A stretch of DNA of 64,000 bases. It comes from Oryzomonas sp. GTDB taxonomy: Bacteria; Desulfobacterota; Desulfuromonadia; Geobacterales; Pseudopelobacteraceae. The notes beneath the pieces were generated by a model, which searched no databases, was not told the origin of the DNA, and saw nothing but the letters and a program-made list of their open reading frames with translations. Both the position numbers and the translations under genes were made by a program. The stretch spans positions 17,840 through 81,839 of the forward strand of contig JARLHN010000021.1 in the NCBI GenBank assembly GCA_031292255.1. Reading direction: 5' to 3'. Below are positions 27,366 to 35,953 of the stretch, one piece after another; the stretch's first letter is position 1; the number at the start of each line of letters is the position of its first letter.

Positions 27366-27860
27366 ATGGACGCAATCGAATTCATGGCCCGTTTCGAAGA
27401 GGATGGCCTTCGTTTTTTTGAAACCCTCGGCGCCGAAAGCATCGATGCGGAACGAAAGGGGCTGTTCGAACTCCTGGCTGACAACCAGAAACGCCACCTC
27501 GGCTCCCTTGAAAAACTGAAAGAGAACCTGCACGGCATCGAGACCGATACCACACTGGTTGACCGGGCCGGCGTGGTGGTCAACGGCTTCCGGCGGACGC
27601 TTGGCAGCTACGACCTTCCCAAGGAGTTCAGACAGGATGCCGACGCCTTTGACCATATCGTAAAGGCCGAAGAGGAGGTCATTGAACTGCTTGACGGAAT
27701 GGCCAAGGCCGAAGCCGAGGAGAATACCCGTGAGTTGCTGGTATTGCTGGCAGAGGAGGAAAAACGGCATCTAAGCAGGATGGAGAATATCTACGAATTT
27801 ATTGAAGCCCCCCGCAGCTTTCTGGAATGGGGTGAATTTTCAAACTTGCACCAGCTGTAA
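27366..27860 (+). CDS. Ferritin-like/rubrerythrin-family protein with altered ligand
   Basis: The 164-aa helical protein has the ferritin-like pattern FMARFEEDGLRFFETLG, then QKRHL where ExxH is expected, then KAEEEVIELLDGM and EEEKRHLSRM (ExxH intact). The first ExxH has Gln instead of Glu, so metal binding may be altered. The ATG is preceded by AAGGAGGT at good spacing. A terminator follows at 27887. It is distantly related to the 157-aa protein at 23253-23726. Confidence 0.75.
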   Translation: MDAIEFMARFEEDGLRFFETLGAESIDAERKGLFELLADNQKRHLGSLEKLKENLHGIETDTTLVDRAGVVVNGFRRTLGSYDLPKEFRQDADAFDHIVKAEEEVIELLDGMAKAEAEENTRELLVLLAEEEKRHLSRMENIYEFIEAPRSFLEWGEFSNLHQL

Positions 27861-27886
27861 GAGTTTATCGTGACAGAATGGACGTG

Positions 27887-27914
27887 GGGCGCTTGAGCAG
27901 GGCGCCCTTTTTTT
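27887..27914 (+). terminator. Intrinsic terminator after the ferritin-like gene
   Basis: The stem GGGCGC/GCGCCC (27887-27892 and 27902-27907) is followed by seven T residues. Confidence 0.85.
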
Positions 27915-27988
27915 GTGCGCCATAGCGAGTTGAAACGGTTGTATCCGGATTTTGCAGTACGCCCCCCACGTTCGATTGCAATCAGGTA

Positions 27989-28915
27989 TCAGTGGGTGTG
28001 GCCGTGGTGGTGGGACGCGTGGCTCAGATCCCTGATAAACGGCCCGGCCAGACATGCGATGCACTCCACCTGCAAGGTGGTGTGGGTAATGTGGTAGCGG
28101 TCCAGGAGCATGTGCTCCACCGCGTGTATCACATCGGCCTGCTTCCATTTGAAGTCGTCGCTCACGTCCAGATGGGCGGAGAGCACCACGATATGGGAAC
28201 AGATCGACCAAATGTTGAGATGGTGGATATCCTGGACCCCCGGAACATTGCGGATGCTCCCGGCGATCTCGTTCACCTTCATCCCGCGCGGCACCCCTTC
28301 CAGCAGGATATGGGTCGATTCCCGCAATACCCGCCAAGCCCCGAAGAAGACCACGAAGCCGATGCCGATGGAGATGAGTGCATCGACCACATACCAATGG
28401 GAGAAGTATATGACCACCCCGCCGATGATGACGCCGACGGATGCGGCTGCGTCGCCGATGACGTGCAGGAACGCGCTGTGCACGTTGAGATCGTCGTGGG
28501 AGTGCTGGTGAAGCGCCGACGCAGCGATAAGGTTCATCACCAGGCCGACCACCGCGATGATGAACATGGGCAGGCTGTTGACCGGCTCCGGCTCCATCAG
28601 CCGCCCACTGGCCTCATAGAGGATGCCGAGCGCGATCAAAAAGATCGATACCCCGTTGATGAAGGAGGCGAACACCTCGGTGCGGTGCCAGCCAAAGGTG
28701 CGTGTTTCGGATGAAGGGAGCCCGGCCAGCTTGATGGCCCCCAGGGAAAGCAGCAGGGCGAACAGGTCGAGAAACACATGGGCGGCATCGGACAAAAGGG
28801 CCAGGGAGTTGGTCCAGATGCCGCCGAAGACCTCGGCCACCAGGGTGACCACCGTGAGCACGATGGCATAGGTAAACCGGGCGGCGATGCTCTTGTCGGG
28901 ATTGTGCTCTTCCAT
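27989..28915 (-). CDS. Cation diffusion facilitator (CDF) metal efflux transporter
   Basis: The 308-aa membrane protein with six predicted helices exports divalent cations (Zn, Cd, Co or Fe) in exchange for protons. The metal-site pairs are visible in SDAAHVFLD (helix 2) and HVIGDAAAS (helix 5), each HxxxD. A His-rich loop (ALHQHSHDD) and a His-rich C-terminal tail (SHHHGHTH) are typical of CzcD/ZitB. The ATG at 28915 begins MEEHNPDKS, just before the first helix; the frame is open 43 codons upstream. It diverges from the HMA gene, and the UAS at 29009-29038 lies between them. Confidence 0.9.
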   Translation of the reverse strand: MEEHNPDKSIAARFTYAIVLTVVTLVAEVFGGIWTNSLALLSDAAHVFLDLFALLLSLGAIKLAGLPSSETRTFGWHRTEVFASFINGVSIFLIALGILYEASGRLMEPEPVNSLPMFIIAVVGLVMNLIAASALHQHSHDDLNVHSAFLHVIGDAAASVGVIIGGVVIYFSHWYVVDALISIGIGFVVFFGAWRVLRESTHILLEGVPRGMKVNEIAGSIRNVPGVQDIHHLNIWSICSHIVVLSAHLDVSDDFKWKQADVIHAVEHMLLDRYHITHTTLQVECIACLAGPFIRDLSHASHHHGHTH

Positions 28916-29008
28916 ATATTTTACTATAGCATGACTCTGGGCCACAAGCACCCATATCTCCACCGTGGACCGCAAAACTTTTGGGACGGCACATCTCGAA
29001 TCACTGTG

Positions 29009-29038
29009 GAATATTCTCCATCCGATGTCGGATATTCT
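29009..29038 (+). promoter_or_regulatory. Enhancer-type inverted-repeat site 1 for the sigma-54 metal regulator
   Basis: GAATATTCTCC and GGATATTCT form the outer parts of a 30-bp site with inverted GAATAT/ATATTC halves. It matches the site at 34264-34293 at 23 or more of 30 positions with identical length. It lies about 75 bp upstream of the sigma-54-type promoter at 29113. It is probably the binding site of the NtrC-type regulator encoded at 32630. Confidence 0.7.
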
Positions 29039-29112
29039 TCGCACGCCACCTTAAACCAACAAAACCCCAACATAACCTGTTAATATTTATACAATAATCG
29101 ATCTGATAATTA

Positions 29113-29129
29113 TGGCACGCTCCTTGATA
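29113..29129 (+). promoter_or_regulatory. Sigma-54-type promoter for the HMA-kinase operon
   Basis: TGGCAC-N5-TTGATA resembles the -24/-12 consensus, with GA in place of the usual GC at -12. The same TGGCAC-N5-TTGATA wording occurs at 34360, upstream of the efflux operon. Confidence 0.65.
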
Positions 29130-29201
29130 CCTGAACCGTGATACCTTCTCGGATTCAGGTGATAATAAACAGGAGAGCATGAACAGCTCCCTGGAGAAGC
29201 C

Positions 29202-29639
29202 ATGCGAAAAAATTTCATCAACATCTCTTTGATCGTTATTGCAGCCGCCTTTCTGACGCTGCTCGCACTGCGGGGGCGGGCCGGGGCGGCCATTGACTCG
29301 GTGGCGGTCCTGAATACCGCGGGCATGGCCGGCAGAAGCTGCGCGGACAGGATCAACAAAACTTTACAGGGCATCAAGGGCGTTGCCACGACCGAGGTGG
29401 ACCTTGACCATGGCCGGGTCATCGTCGGGTACGACACCAGGACGGTCAAACCGGAAATACTGACGGAGAACGTCAAAAAGGCCGGGTTCGACAGCACGGT
29501 CCAGGAGGTCGTCACGCCCGAGCGATACCGGCAGGTCACCGGCAGGGATGTCGGCACGAGCGACGCTGCCCGACCGGGATGCTGCAGCGGGTGTAGAACG
29601 GACACCCAATCAGCTAATTCCAACCTTAAATCAAAATAA
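29202..29639 (+). CDS. Exported HMA-like metal-binding protein
   Basis: The 145-aa product has an N-terminal signal or anchor (about 1-30) and an HMA-type ferredoxin-like fold (about 33-105). The metal loop reads GMAGRSCADRI. Compared with the canonical GMxCxxC, the first Cys is Gly, leaving one thiol. A second Cys group, CCSGC, lies near the C-terminus. It probably captures Cu(I) or another soft metal in the periplasm. It is the first gene after a sigma-54-type promoter and precedes a histidine kinase, so it may feed metal to the sensor or to export. Confidence 0.72.
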   Translation: MRKNFINISLIVIAAAFLTLLALRGRAGAAIDSVAVLNTAGMAGRSCADRINKTLQGIKGVATTEVDLDHGRVIVGYDTRTVKPEILTENVKKAGFDSTVQEVVTPERYRQVTGRDVGTSDAARPGCCSGCRTDTQSANSNLKSK

Positions 29640-29720
29640 TTCACGAGCAGGTGCTCACCCGCTCAGTGAGAGACCGATTCCAGGTTTAACTTTCCCCGAG
29701 GTTGCGCTATATATGCTCCT

Positions 29721-30812
29721 ATGAAATCAACCATCCTTCGCACCGCCCTGTTGGGCATTTTCATCCTCGGCATCAGCCTGCTCCACTATCTGACACCGCT
29801 GCACCTCCACTACCTGCACGACATCTTCCAACGCTTCTACTACCTGCCGATCATCCTGGCGGCCCTCTGGTTCGGCTTCCGCGGCGGCCTGCTCTGTTCC
29901 CTGGTGGTCAGCATCGTCTACGCGCCCCACATCCTCTTCCAGTGGGGTGGCCAGTTGACCCTGGAGATGGAGAGATACCTGGAAATCGTCATGTATAACG
30001 TGGTCGGAGGCGTCACGGGGCTCCTGGCACAGCGTGAACGCGCCCGAAGCCTGGAACTCCAGCGGACCGCCCAGGGCCTGGAGGAGTCCTACAACAAGCT
30101 GCAAACCCAGTCGGAACGGATCATGGCCATCGAAGATCAGTTGCGGCGGGCAGAACGGCTCTCAACACTGGGGGAGATGGCGGCGGTACTGGCCCACGAG
30201 ATCAGGAACCCGCTCGGCTCGATCCGAGGCACGGCCGAGATCCTGCGGGACGATTATCGGCCCGGCGACCCCAAGCACGAGTTCATCGAAATCCAGATTA
30301 AGGAAACAGAGCGGCTCAACCGGGTGGTGGAGGAGTTTCTGCGCATGGCGCGTCCCCAGCCGTCGGAGATGGGGCGCTGCTCATTGCGGGAAGAGTTGGA
30401 AACCATCGTCACCCTGACCTCCAACGATGCCAAAAACCGCAAGATCAAACTCACGCTGATACCGCCGGCCGGCGATCCGGCCGTCAAGGCCGATGGCGAA
30501 AAGCTGCGCCAGGCGTTCCTGAATATCGTCATCAACGCCTTGCAGGCCACGCCGACGGGTGGCACCGTGACCATCGCCACCCAAAAGACGGACTCCCTGT
30601 ACGAGATCCGCTTCAGCGATAGCGGGCCGGGGATCGAGGCCGACGCCCTTGCCAGGGTATTCGAGCCGTTTTTCACCACCAAGCCGGACGGCACCGGCCT
30701 GGGGCTGGCCATCACCCGGAAGATCATAGAGGCACACAACGGCACGCTGGAGATGGAGAGCGAACCCGGCAAGGGGACGACGGTCATTGTCAGGTTGCCC
30801 ATATCAGAATAG
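29721..30812 (+). CDS. Membrane sensor histidine kinase (metal-responsive, inferred)
   Basis: The 363-aa kinase has three or so N-terminal membrane helices (about 5-100), with several His near the first loop (HYLTPLHLHYLHD). A coiled linker (about 105-140) leads to HisKA with H-box AHEIRNPLGS and an HATPase domain with N-box NIVINALQAT, SDSGPGIE and GTGLGLAI. It presumably phosphorylates the NtrC-type regulator at 32630, from which it is separated by an inserted 1.8-kb segment. The metal signal is inferred from the HMA gene before it and the efflux operon after the regulator. Confidence 0.88.
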   Translation: MKSTILRTALLGIFILGISLLHYLTPLHLHYLHDIFQRFYYLPIILAALWFGFRGGLLCSLVVSIVYAPHILFQWGGQLTLEMERYLEIVMYNVVGGVTGLLAQRERARSLELQRTAQGLEESYNKLQTQSERIMAIEDQLRRAERLSTLGEMAAVLAHEIRNPLGSIRGTAEILRDDYRPGDPKHEFIEIQIKETERLNRVVEEFLRMARPQPSEMGRCSLREELETIVTLTSNDAKNRKIKLTLIPPAGDPAVKADGEKLRQAFLNIVINALQATPTGGTVTIATQKTDSLYEIRFSDSGPGIEADALARVFEPFFTTKPDGTGLGLAITRKIIEAHNGTLEMESEPGKGTTVIVRLPISE

Positions 30813-30894
30813 TAGTTGCATCGACATGACAACAATTGTATCTTCAATGTAGATACAATCACTTGCTAAGCTCTCTTCTGCCGCCACATGGTTC

Positions 30895-30977
30895 CCCCCT
30901 TTGAAAAGGGGGGGCAGGGGGGATTTGCATTTAAAGATCAAGGGCAAATCCCCCTGAATCCCCCTTTTCAAAGGGGG
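30895..30977. repeat. Long G/C-tract palindrome (MITE/REP-like)
   Basis: Arms of about 34 bases, starting CCCCCTTTGAAAAGGGGG and reading inward to GATTTGC, pair with the reverse complement ending CCCCTTTTCAAAGGGGG. The loop is about 15 bases. It sits directly upstream of the mazEF pair and downstream of the kinase. No coding capacity. Confidence 0.8.
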
Positions 30978-31031
30978 ACTTGATCGTTAGCGGAAGATCG
31001 CGTTAATCAGTTACAATTGTGGAGGTGCCGT

Positions 31032-31274
31032 ATGGAAGCACGGGTACAGAAATGGGGTCACAGCTTGGCATTGCGCATCCCCAGCGCATTTGCGAAACAC
31101 GCGCGGATGCAGCCGGGCAGCAGGGTGGATGTCTCCGAGGTCAAGGGAAAACTCGTAATCACGATTCTTGAAGCCGATGAACCGACGTTGGAGATGCTGC
31201 TTGCAGAGGTCACGCCGGACAACATTCACCATGAAATCGCTACCGGCGTAGCTGTCGGTGACGAAGCATGGTAG
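31032..31274 (+). CDS. mazE: MazE-type antitoxin
   Basis: The 80-aa protein has an N-terminal AbrB/MazE swapped-hairpin domain (VQKWGHSLALRIPSAFAKHA) that binds DNA and represses its own operon. An acidic C-terminal tail (EADEPTLEMLLAEVTPDN) neutralises the toxin. The ATG at 31032 has a GGAGGT ribosome-binding site. It overlaps the mazF gene by 7 bp, the usual coupling. Confidence 0.88.
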   Translation: MEARVQKWGHSLALRIPSAFAKHARMQPGSRVDVSEVKGKLVITILEADEPTLEMLLAEVTPDNIHHEIATGVAVGDEAW

Positions 31275-31615
31275 CCAAAACAGGCTATGTCCCTGATCGG
31301 GGCGATATGGTCTGGCTCGCCTTTGATCCACAGTCCGGGCATGAGCAGGCAGGCAGGCGCCCGGCGTTTGTGTTGTCGCCGGCGTCGTACAACGGCAGAA
31401 TAGGATTGGCCCTGTTCTGTCCCCTAACCAGCCAGATCAAGGGCTATCCCTTCGAAGTCCCAATTTCACCCGGATTGGCGGTGAGCGGTGTGGTCCTGTC
31501 CGATCAGATCAAAAGCCTTGATTGGAGGGCGCGTCAGGCCGAGTTTATTTGCAAGCTGCCGGAGGATGTGGCGGTGAAGGTGCTGAAACTGGTTGGGACG
31601 CTCTTGAAGGCGTGA
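31268..31615 (+). CDS. mazF: MazF/PemK endoribonuclease toxin
   Basis: The 115-aa toxin cleaves mRNA at short sequence motifs when not bound by MazE. The N-terminal signature RGDMVWLAFDPQSGHEQAGR contains the conserved catalytic-region Arg, and CPLTSQIKGYPFEV contains the conserved Thr. LSDQIKSLDWRARQ completes the fold. Length and motifs are intact, so it looks active. Its position between a two-component kinase and regulator suggests insertion as a mobile cassette. Confidence 0.9.
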   Translation: MVAKTGYVPDRGDMVWLAFDPQSGHEQAGRRPAFVLSPASYNGRIGLALFCPLTSQIKGYPFEVPISPGLAVSGVVLSDQIKSLDWRARQAEFICKLPEDVAVKVLKLVGTLLKA

Positions 31616-31629
31616 GGAGATCCAAACTG

Positions 31630-31770
31630 ATGATGCCCGAAGAACTCGCTGAAACGCTTGAAGTCATGGCGGATGATGAACTTATGGCCTATTTGCGACA
31701 GGGTATCGCGGAGATGGAAACCGGCATGTTCGTCCCCTGGGAGGATGCCAAGCGGGAGCTTGGAATATGA
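31630..31770 (+). CDS. Small antitoxin-like protein or fragment
   Basis: A 46-aa frame with a GAGGAG ribosome-binding site starts 15 bp after mazF (two adjacent ATGs at 31630 and 31633). The C-terminal part, LMAYLRQGIAEMETG followed by WEDAKRELG, resembles the toxin-binding tail of Phd/YefM-type antitoxins. The DNA-binding domain is missing. It may be a remnant of a second toxin-antitoxin module or a small accessory of the mazEF pair. Confidence 0.5.
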   Translation: MMPEELAETLEVMADDELMAYLRQGIAEMETGMFVPWEDAKRELGI

Positions 31771-32015
31771 ATGTTCCAGTTAGGTAGATCACCGGTTTAC
31801 GCTCGCATGCGCGTGAACTGCTCAATAACAAAGTTGAACAAAAACAAAGAGGAATGAAATGAATGACTGTATGTGACTTTCGCCGACTTGACACGCTAAC
31901 GTTTGAATCTGCACGGAATTCAATACGACAATATTGTATTTTACCTGCCCCTTGGCTCTACCAATATGACAGATACTTCTGAACAATTCGCAAAACAGCA
32001 ACACCAAAAAATAGA

Positions 32016-32559
32016 TTGTTAGAATTGCTGGAAATAGTTCGCGGCAGTGGTTGGGCGATGAATCGGAAAGGCCAGTGTGCTCATATCTCAAATGAAATTA
32101 GAAGTGGAAGAATTTCAATCGAAGAAATTCATTATTTTTGGAATGCTATTGACTCGCTCCACGATTTAGAACTTCGAGACTTAATAAACGCGAATCATGA
32201 ACAACTCATACAAATCGAACTCACCTTCGACCGCATCCGAAACAACCTCCGTACGTGGCATTCTAGCTCAGATAGCCTGTGTTTCTTGACTAAAGTAATC
32301 CTTATGTTCAATTGGGGACAATCTCCAGCTTTTGACACACGAATCCGGGACATGTTGAAGGTCAAAAATAATATTTCAAGCAAGAACCTTTGTCACCGCA
32401 CTTAAGGAAATTGGTAGCTGGATACAGATATTTGAATCTAAGTACAGCATAAAACTTGACGAATTGGCAACCAACGAGATGAATTCACTAAATGAGTTTA
32501 GGGCGCTTAGGCCACTTCCTCTCGGAAGAAGCTTTGATATGATGCTATTTTCATTGTGA
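32016..32559 (+). pseudogene. AT-rich, frameshifted gene of unknown function
   Basis: A first frame (TTG at 32016, possible ATG at 32058) runs to a stop near 32405. A second frame, one base on, continues from about 32370 (TALKEIGSWIQIFESKY) to a TGA at 32557-32559. Both are protein-like, and the join falls in an A/T run at about 32363-32378, indicating a frameshift in a gene of some 180 codons. The segment FNWGQSPAFDTRIRDML is the most motif-like part, but I cannot name the family. Base composition is much lower in GC than the flanks, consistent with foreign origin along with mazEF. Confidence 0.55.
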
Positions 32560-32629
32560 AATTTTCAACCAGGCGTAACAGCGGTGATGCCTCTGTGCTC
32601 TCAGCCGTTCACCTCCGAACAGGACTGCC

Positions 32630-33994
<1,365 letters not shown>

Positions 33995-34012
33995 ACCTAA
34001 TAAAAGCATTTG

Positions 34013-34142
34013 CACCACAAAAGCACAAAGAACACGAAGGAAAATCAGTTAGCTGCCTTACCAAATTCATTCACCAATTTGGTTCGAGTCTTTATTTTCA
34101 TAAGCGTTTGAATTTCTTTGTGCCCTTTGTGTCTTTGTGGTG
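34013..34142. repeat. Dispersed terminal-inverted repeat, variant copy
   Basis: CACCACAAAAGCACAAAG at the left end pairs with CTTTGTGTCTTTGTGGTG at the right end around a 90-base AT-rich core. A related half copy (TTCTGTGTCTCTGCGGCAGG) lies at about 34208-34228. It resembles the CTGCCACGGAGACAC family found at 46633, 55911, 59926 and 61089. Confidence 0.6.
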
Positions 34143-34263
34143 ATTAACTGCCCTTTTAAGGTTAAAAGCCTGAGTTGTGTTTTCTCTCTTTTGATTTTCC
34201 TCTGAGTTTCTGTGTCTCTGCGGCAGGTTAATCTTTTGTGATTTGACTCTTTCAATTTCTGGA

Positions 34264-34293
34264 GAATATGCTCCCACCCCTGTAGGATATTCT
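34264..34293 (+). promoter_or_regulatory. Enhancer-type inverted-repeat site 2 for the sigma-54 metal regulator
   Basis: GAATATGCTCC at the left and AGGATATTCT at the right form a 30-bp site matching the one at 29009-29038. It is about 67 bp upstream of the sigma-54-type promoter at 34360, a typical distance for an NtrC-type enhancer. Confidence 0.7.
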
Positions 34294-34359
34294 ACAATTC
34301 TTTTCTGCCCCATTCTGTACTTCGCAAACAATCGTTGTATAATCGGCATATTGCATCGT

Positions 34360-34376
34360 TGGCACACCCCTTGATA
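34360..34376 (+). promoter_or_regulatory. Sigma-54-type promoter for the efflux operon
   Basis: TGGCAC-N5-TTGATA lies 42 bp before the outer-membrane efflux gene and is worded as at 29113. The -12 element has GA in place of GC. Confidence 0.65.
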
Positions 34377-34417
34377 TAGCTTCTCGCATGACCACGAACC
34401 GACACCGAGGCATCATT

Positions 34418-35725
34418 ATGAAAACCTGCATCGTTTTTCTTGCCCTGCTCGTCGCAGGCATCCTTCCGGCAGGCTTCAGCTGGGCCGTTGAGACCAAGCC
34501 GACTGAGAATCTCCCTGAATTGGTGAACATCGCCCTGGCGAACAATCCCGAGGTCGCGGCATCCGGGGCGCACTTCAGGATGCTTGAATACAAGGCCCAG
34601 CAGGCCGGCAGCCTGGAAGACCCGATGCTGATGCTGAAGATCCAGAACGGCATCATCAGCGATCCGCTCAATTTCAGACGCGACCCCATGACCCAGAAGG
34701 TCGTGGGCATCAGCCAGCAACTCCCCTGGTTCGGCAAACGCGACCTCCGCAGCGAAGTGGCGCGGCACGACGCCGAGGCTTCCCACTGGAATCGGGAGGA
34801 GCGCATCCTGGACGTCATCCGTGGGGTCAAGGAAACCTACTACCAGATCTACTTCACCGACAAATCTCTGGAGATCCTTGCCAAGAACACCCGCATCCTG
34901 GACGACTTCATCACCATTGCCGAAAACCGCTACGCGGTCGGCCAAGGGGTCCAGCAGGACATCTTCAAGGCCCAGCTCGAAAAATCAAAGCTGATCGATA
35001 TGCGCATCACCCTGGACCAACAACGGCGCAGCCTGGAAATCAGGATGAACAGCCTTCTCTACCGTCCCGCGGATACCCCGATCGGTGCCATCCCCGACCC
35101 GCGGATCACCCCTCTCACCCGTAGCGATACGGAATTGCTGGAGCAGGCCGAGCAAAACCGACCGCTCCTTCAGGGGATGCAGGCCCAAATCGGCAAGAGC
35201 CAAGCGGCCCAGGCCCTGGCCCGCAAGGAGTTCTTTCCCGACTTCACCGTCTCCTTCGAGTACATGCAACGGGAACCGACCCCGGGGAGCGACGGCGCTG
35301 ACATGTACAGCCTTGGGGTCACCTTCAACCTGCCGGTGCAGCGGGAGCGCCGCCACGCCATGCTGGCCGAGGCGGCCTCGGAACAGACCATGTCCACGGC
35401 GGAACTGAACGACGCCCGGAATGCCATCCGCAGCACCATCGCCGACCTGATCTCCCAGATGGAACGCCGCCGGAAGCTGGCCGAGCTGTACAAGGGAGGC
35501 ATCATCCCCCAGGCCGAGCAGGCCCTGGAATCGGCGGTCATTGCCTACAGGGCGGGCAAGGTGGATTTCCTGGCCCTTTTGGACAGCCGGCTGACGCTTT
35601 TCAACTACGAGCGGGACTACTACGATTCCCTGGCCGATTACCAGATCCGGCTGGCCCAGTTGGAGGCCACGGTGGGGGCCGACCTGGAAAGCGGACATTC
35701 CCTGGCAAACCACGACCATCATTAG
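34418..35725 (+). CDS. cusC: TolC-family outer-membrane efflux channel (CusC/CzcC type)
   Basis: The 435-aa protein has a signal peptide ending about residue 22 (GFSWA) and two OEP repeats of long amphipathic helices, as in TolC channels. It lacks an evident lipobox. With the adaptor and RND pump encoded next it should form a tripartite metal efflux complex spanning the envelope. The ATG at 34418 is chosen because the signal peptide starts there; ten upstream codons in frame add nothing. It is the first gene after the sigma-54-type promoter. Confidence 0.88.
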   Translation: MKTCIVFLALLVAGILPAGFSWAVETKPTENLPELVNIALANNPEVAASGAHFRMLEYKAQQAGSLEDPMLMLKIQNGIISDPLNFRRDPMTQKVVGISQQLPWFGKRDLRSEVARHDAEASHWNREERILDVIRGVKETYYQIYFTDKSLEILAKNTRILDDFITIAENRYAVGQGVQQDIFKAQLEKSKLIDMRITLDQQRRSLEIRMNSLLYRPADTPIGAIPDPRITPLTRSDTELLEQAEQNRPLLQGMQAQIGKSQAAQALARKEFFPDFTVSFEYMQREPTPGSDGADMYSLGVTFNLPVQRERRHAMLAEAASEQTMSTAELNDARNAIRSTIADLISQMERRRKLAELYKGGIIPQAEQALESAVIAYRAGKVDFLALLDSRLTLFNYERDYYDSLADYQIRLAQLEATVGADLESGHSLANHDHH

Positions 35726-35754
35726 TACCTTGCAACACTCGTAAATAACGTAAA

Positions 35755-35870
35755 AACAATCCTCTCCCCTAGAGAGGAGGGTTAGGGTGGGGGGGAAGTT
35801 GCCATGGAATGGGCATATTGCAGCTTCGCCCACCCCCTGGCCCCCTCCCGTCAAGGGAGGGGGACTTTCC
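35755..35870. repeat. G/C-tract palindromic repeat between cusC and cusB
   Basis: C-rich arm CCTCTCCCCTAGAGAGG with GGGTTAGGGTGGGG is answered by CCACCCCCTGGCCCC and a CCCGTC-AAGGGAGGGG arm. The middle contains TTGCCATGG and TTGCAGCTTCGCCCACC. The reverse complement matches the element at 61672-61800, including GAAGCTGCAA and TGGCAA landmarks, so these are copies of one repeat. Confidence 0.6.
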
Positions 35871-35953
35871 GAACGATTTAATGTTACAGAGTACCAGGCA
35901 CAAGATCCTCTCTCCCCGCGAGAGAGGAACCCTAACGAGGAAAGGTGCTCCAC

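Noticed and set aside
28916-29008. Sigma-54 promoter for the divergent CDF gene
   Set aside because: The best candidate has the GG and GC elements 11 bases apart in place of 10, so it does not fit the strict spacing.
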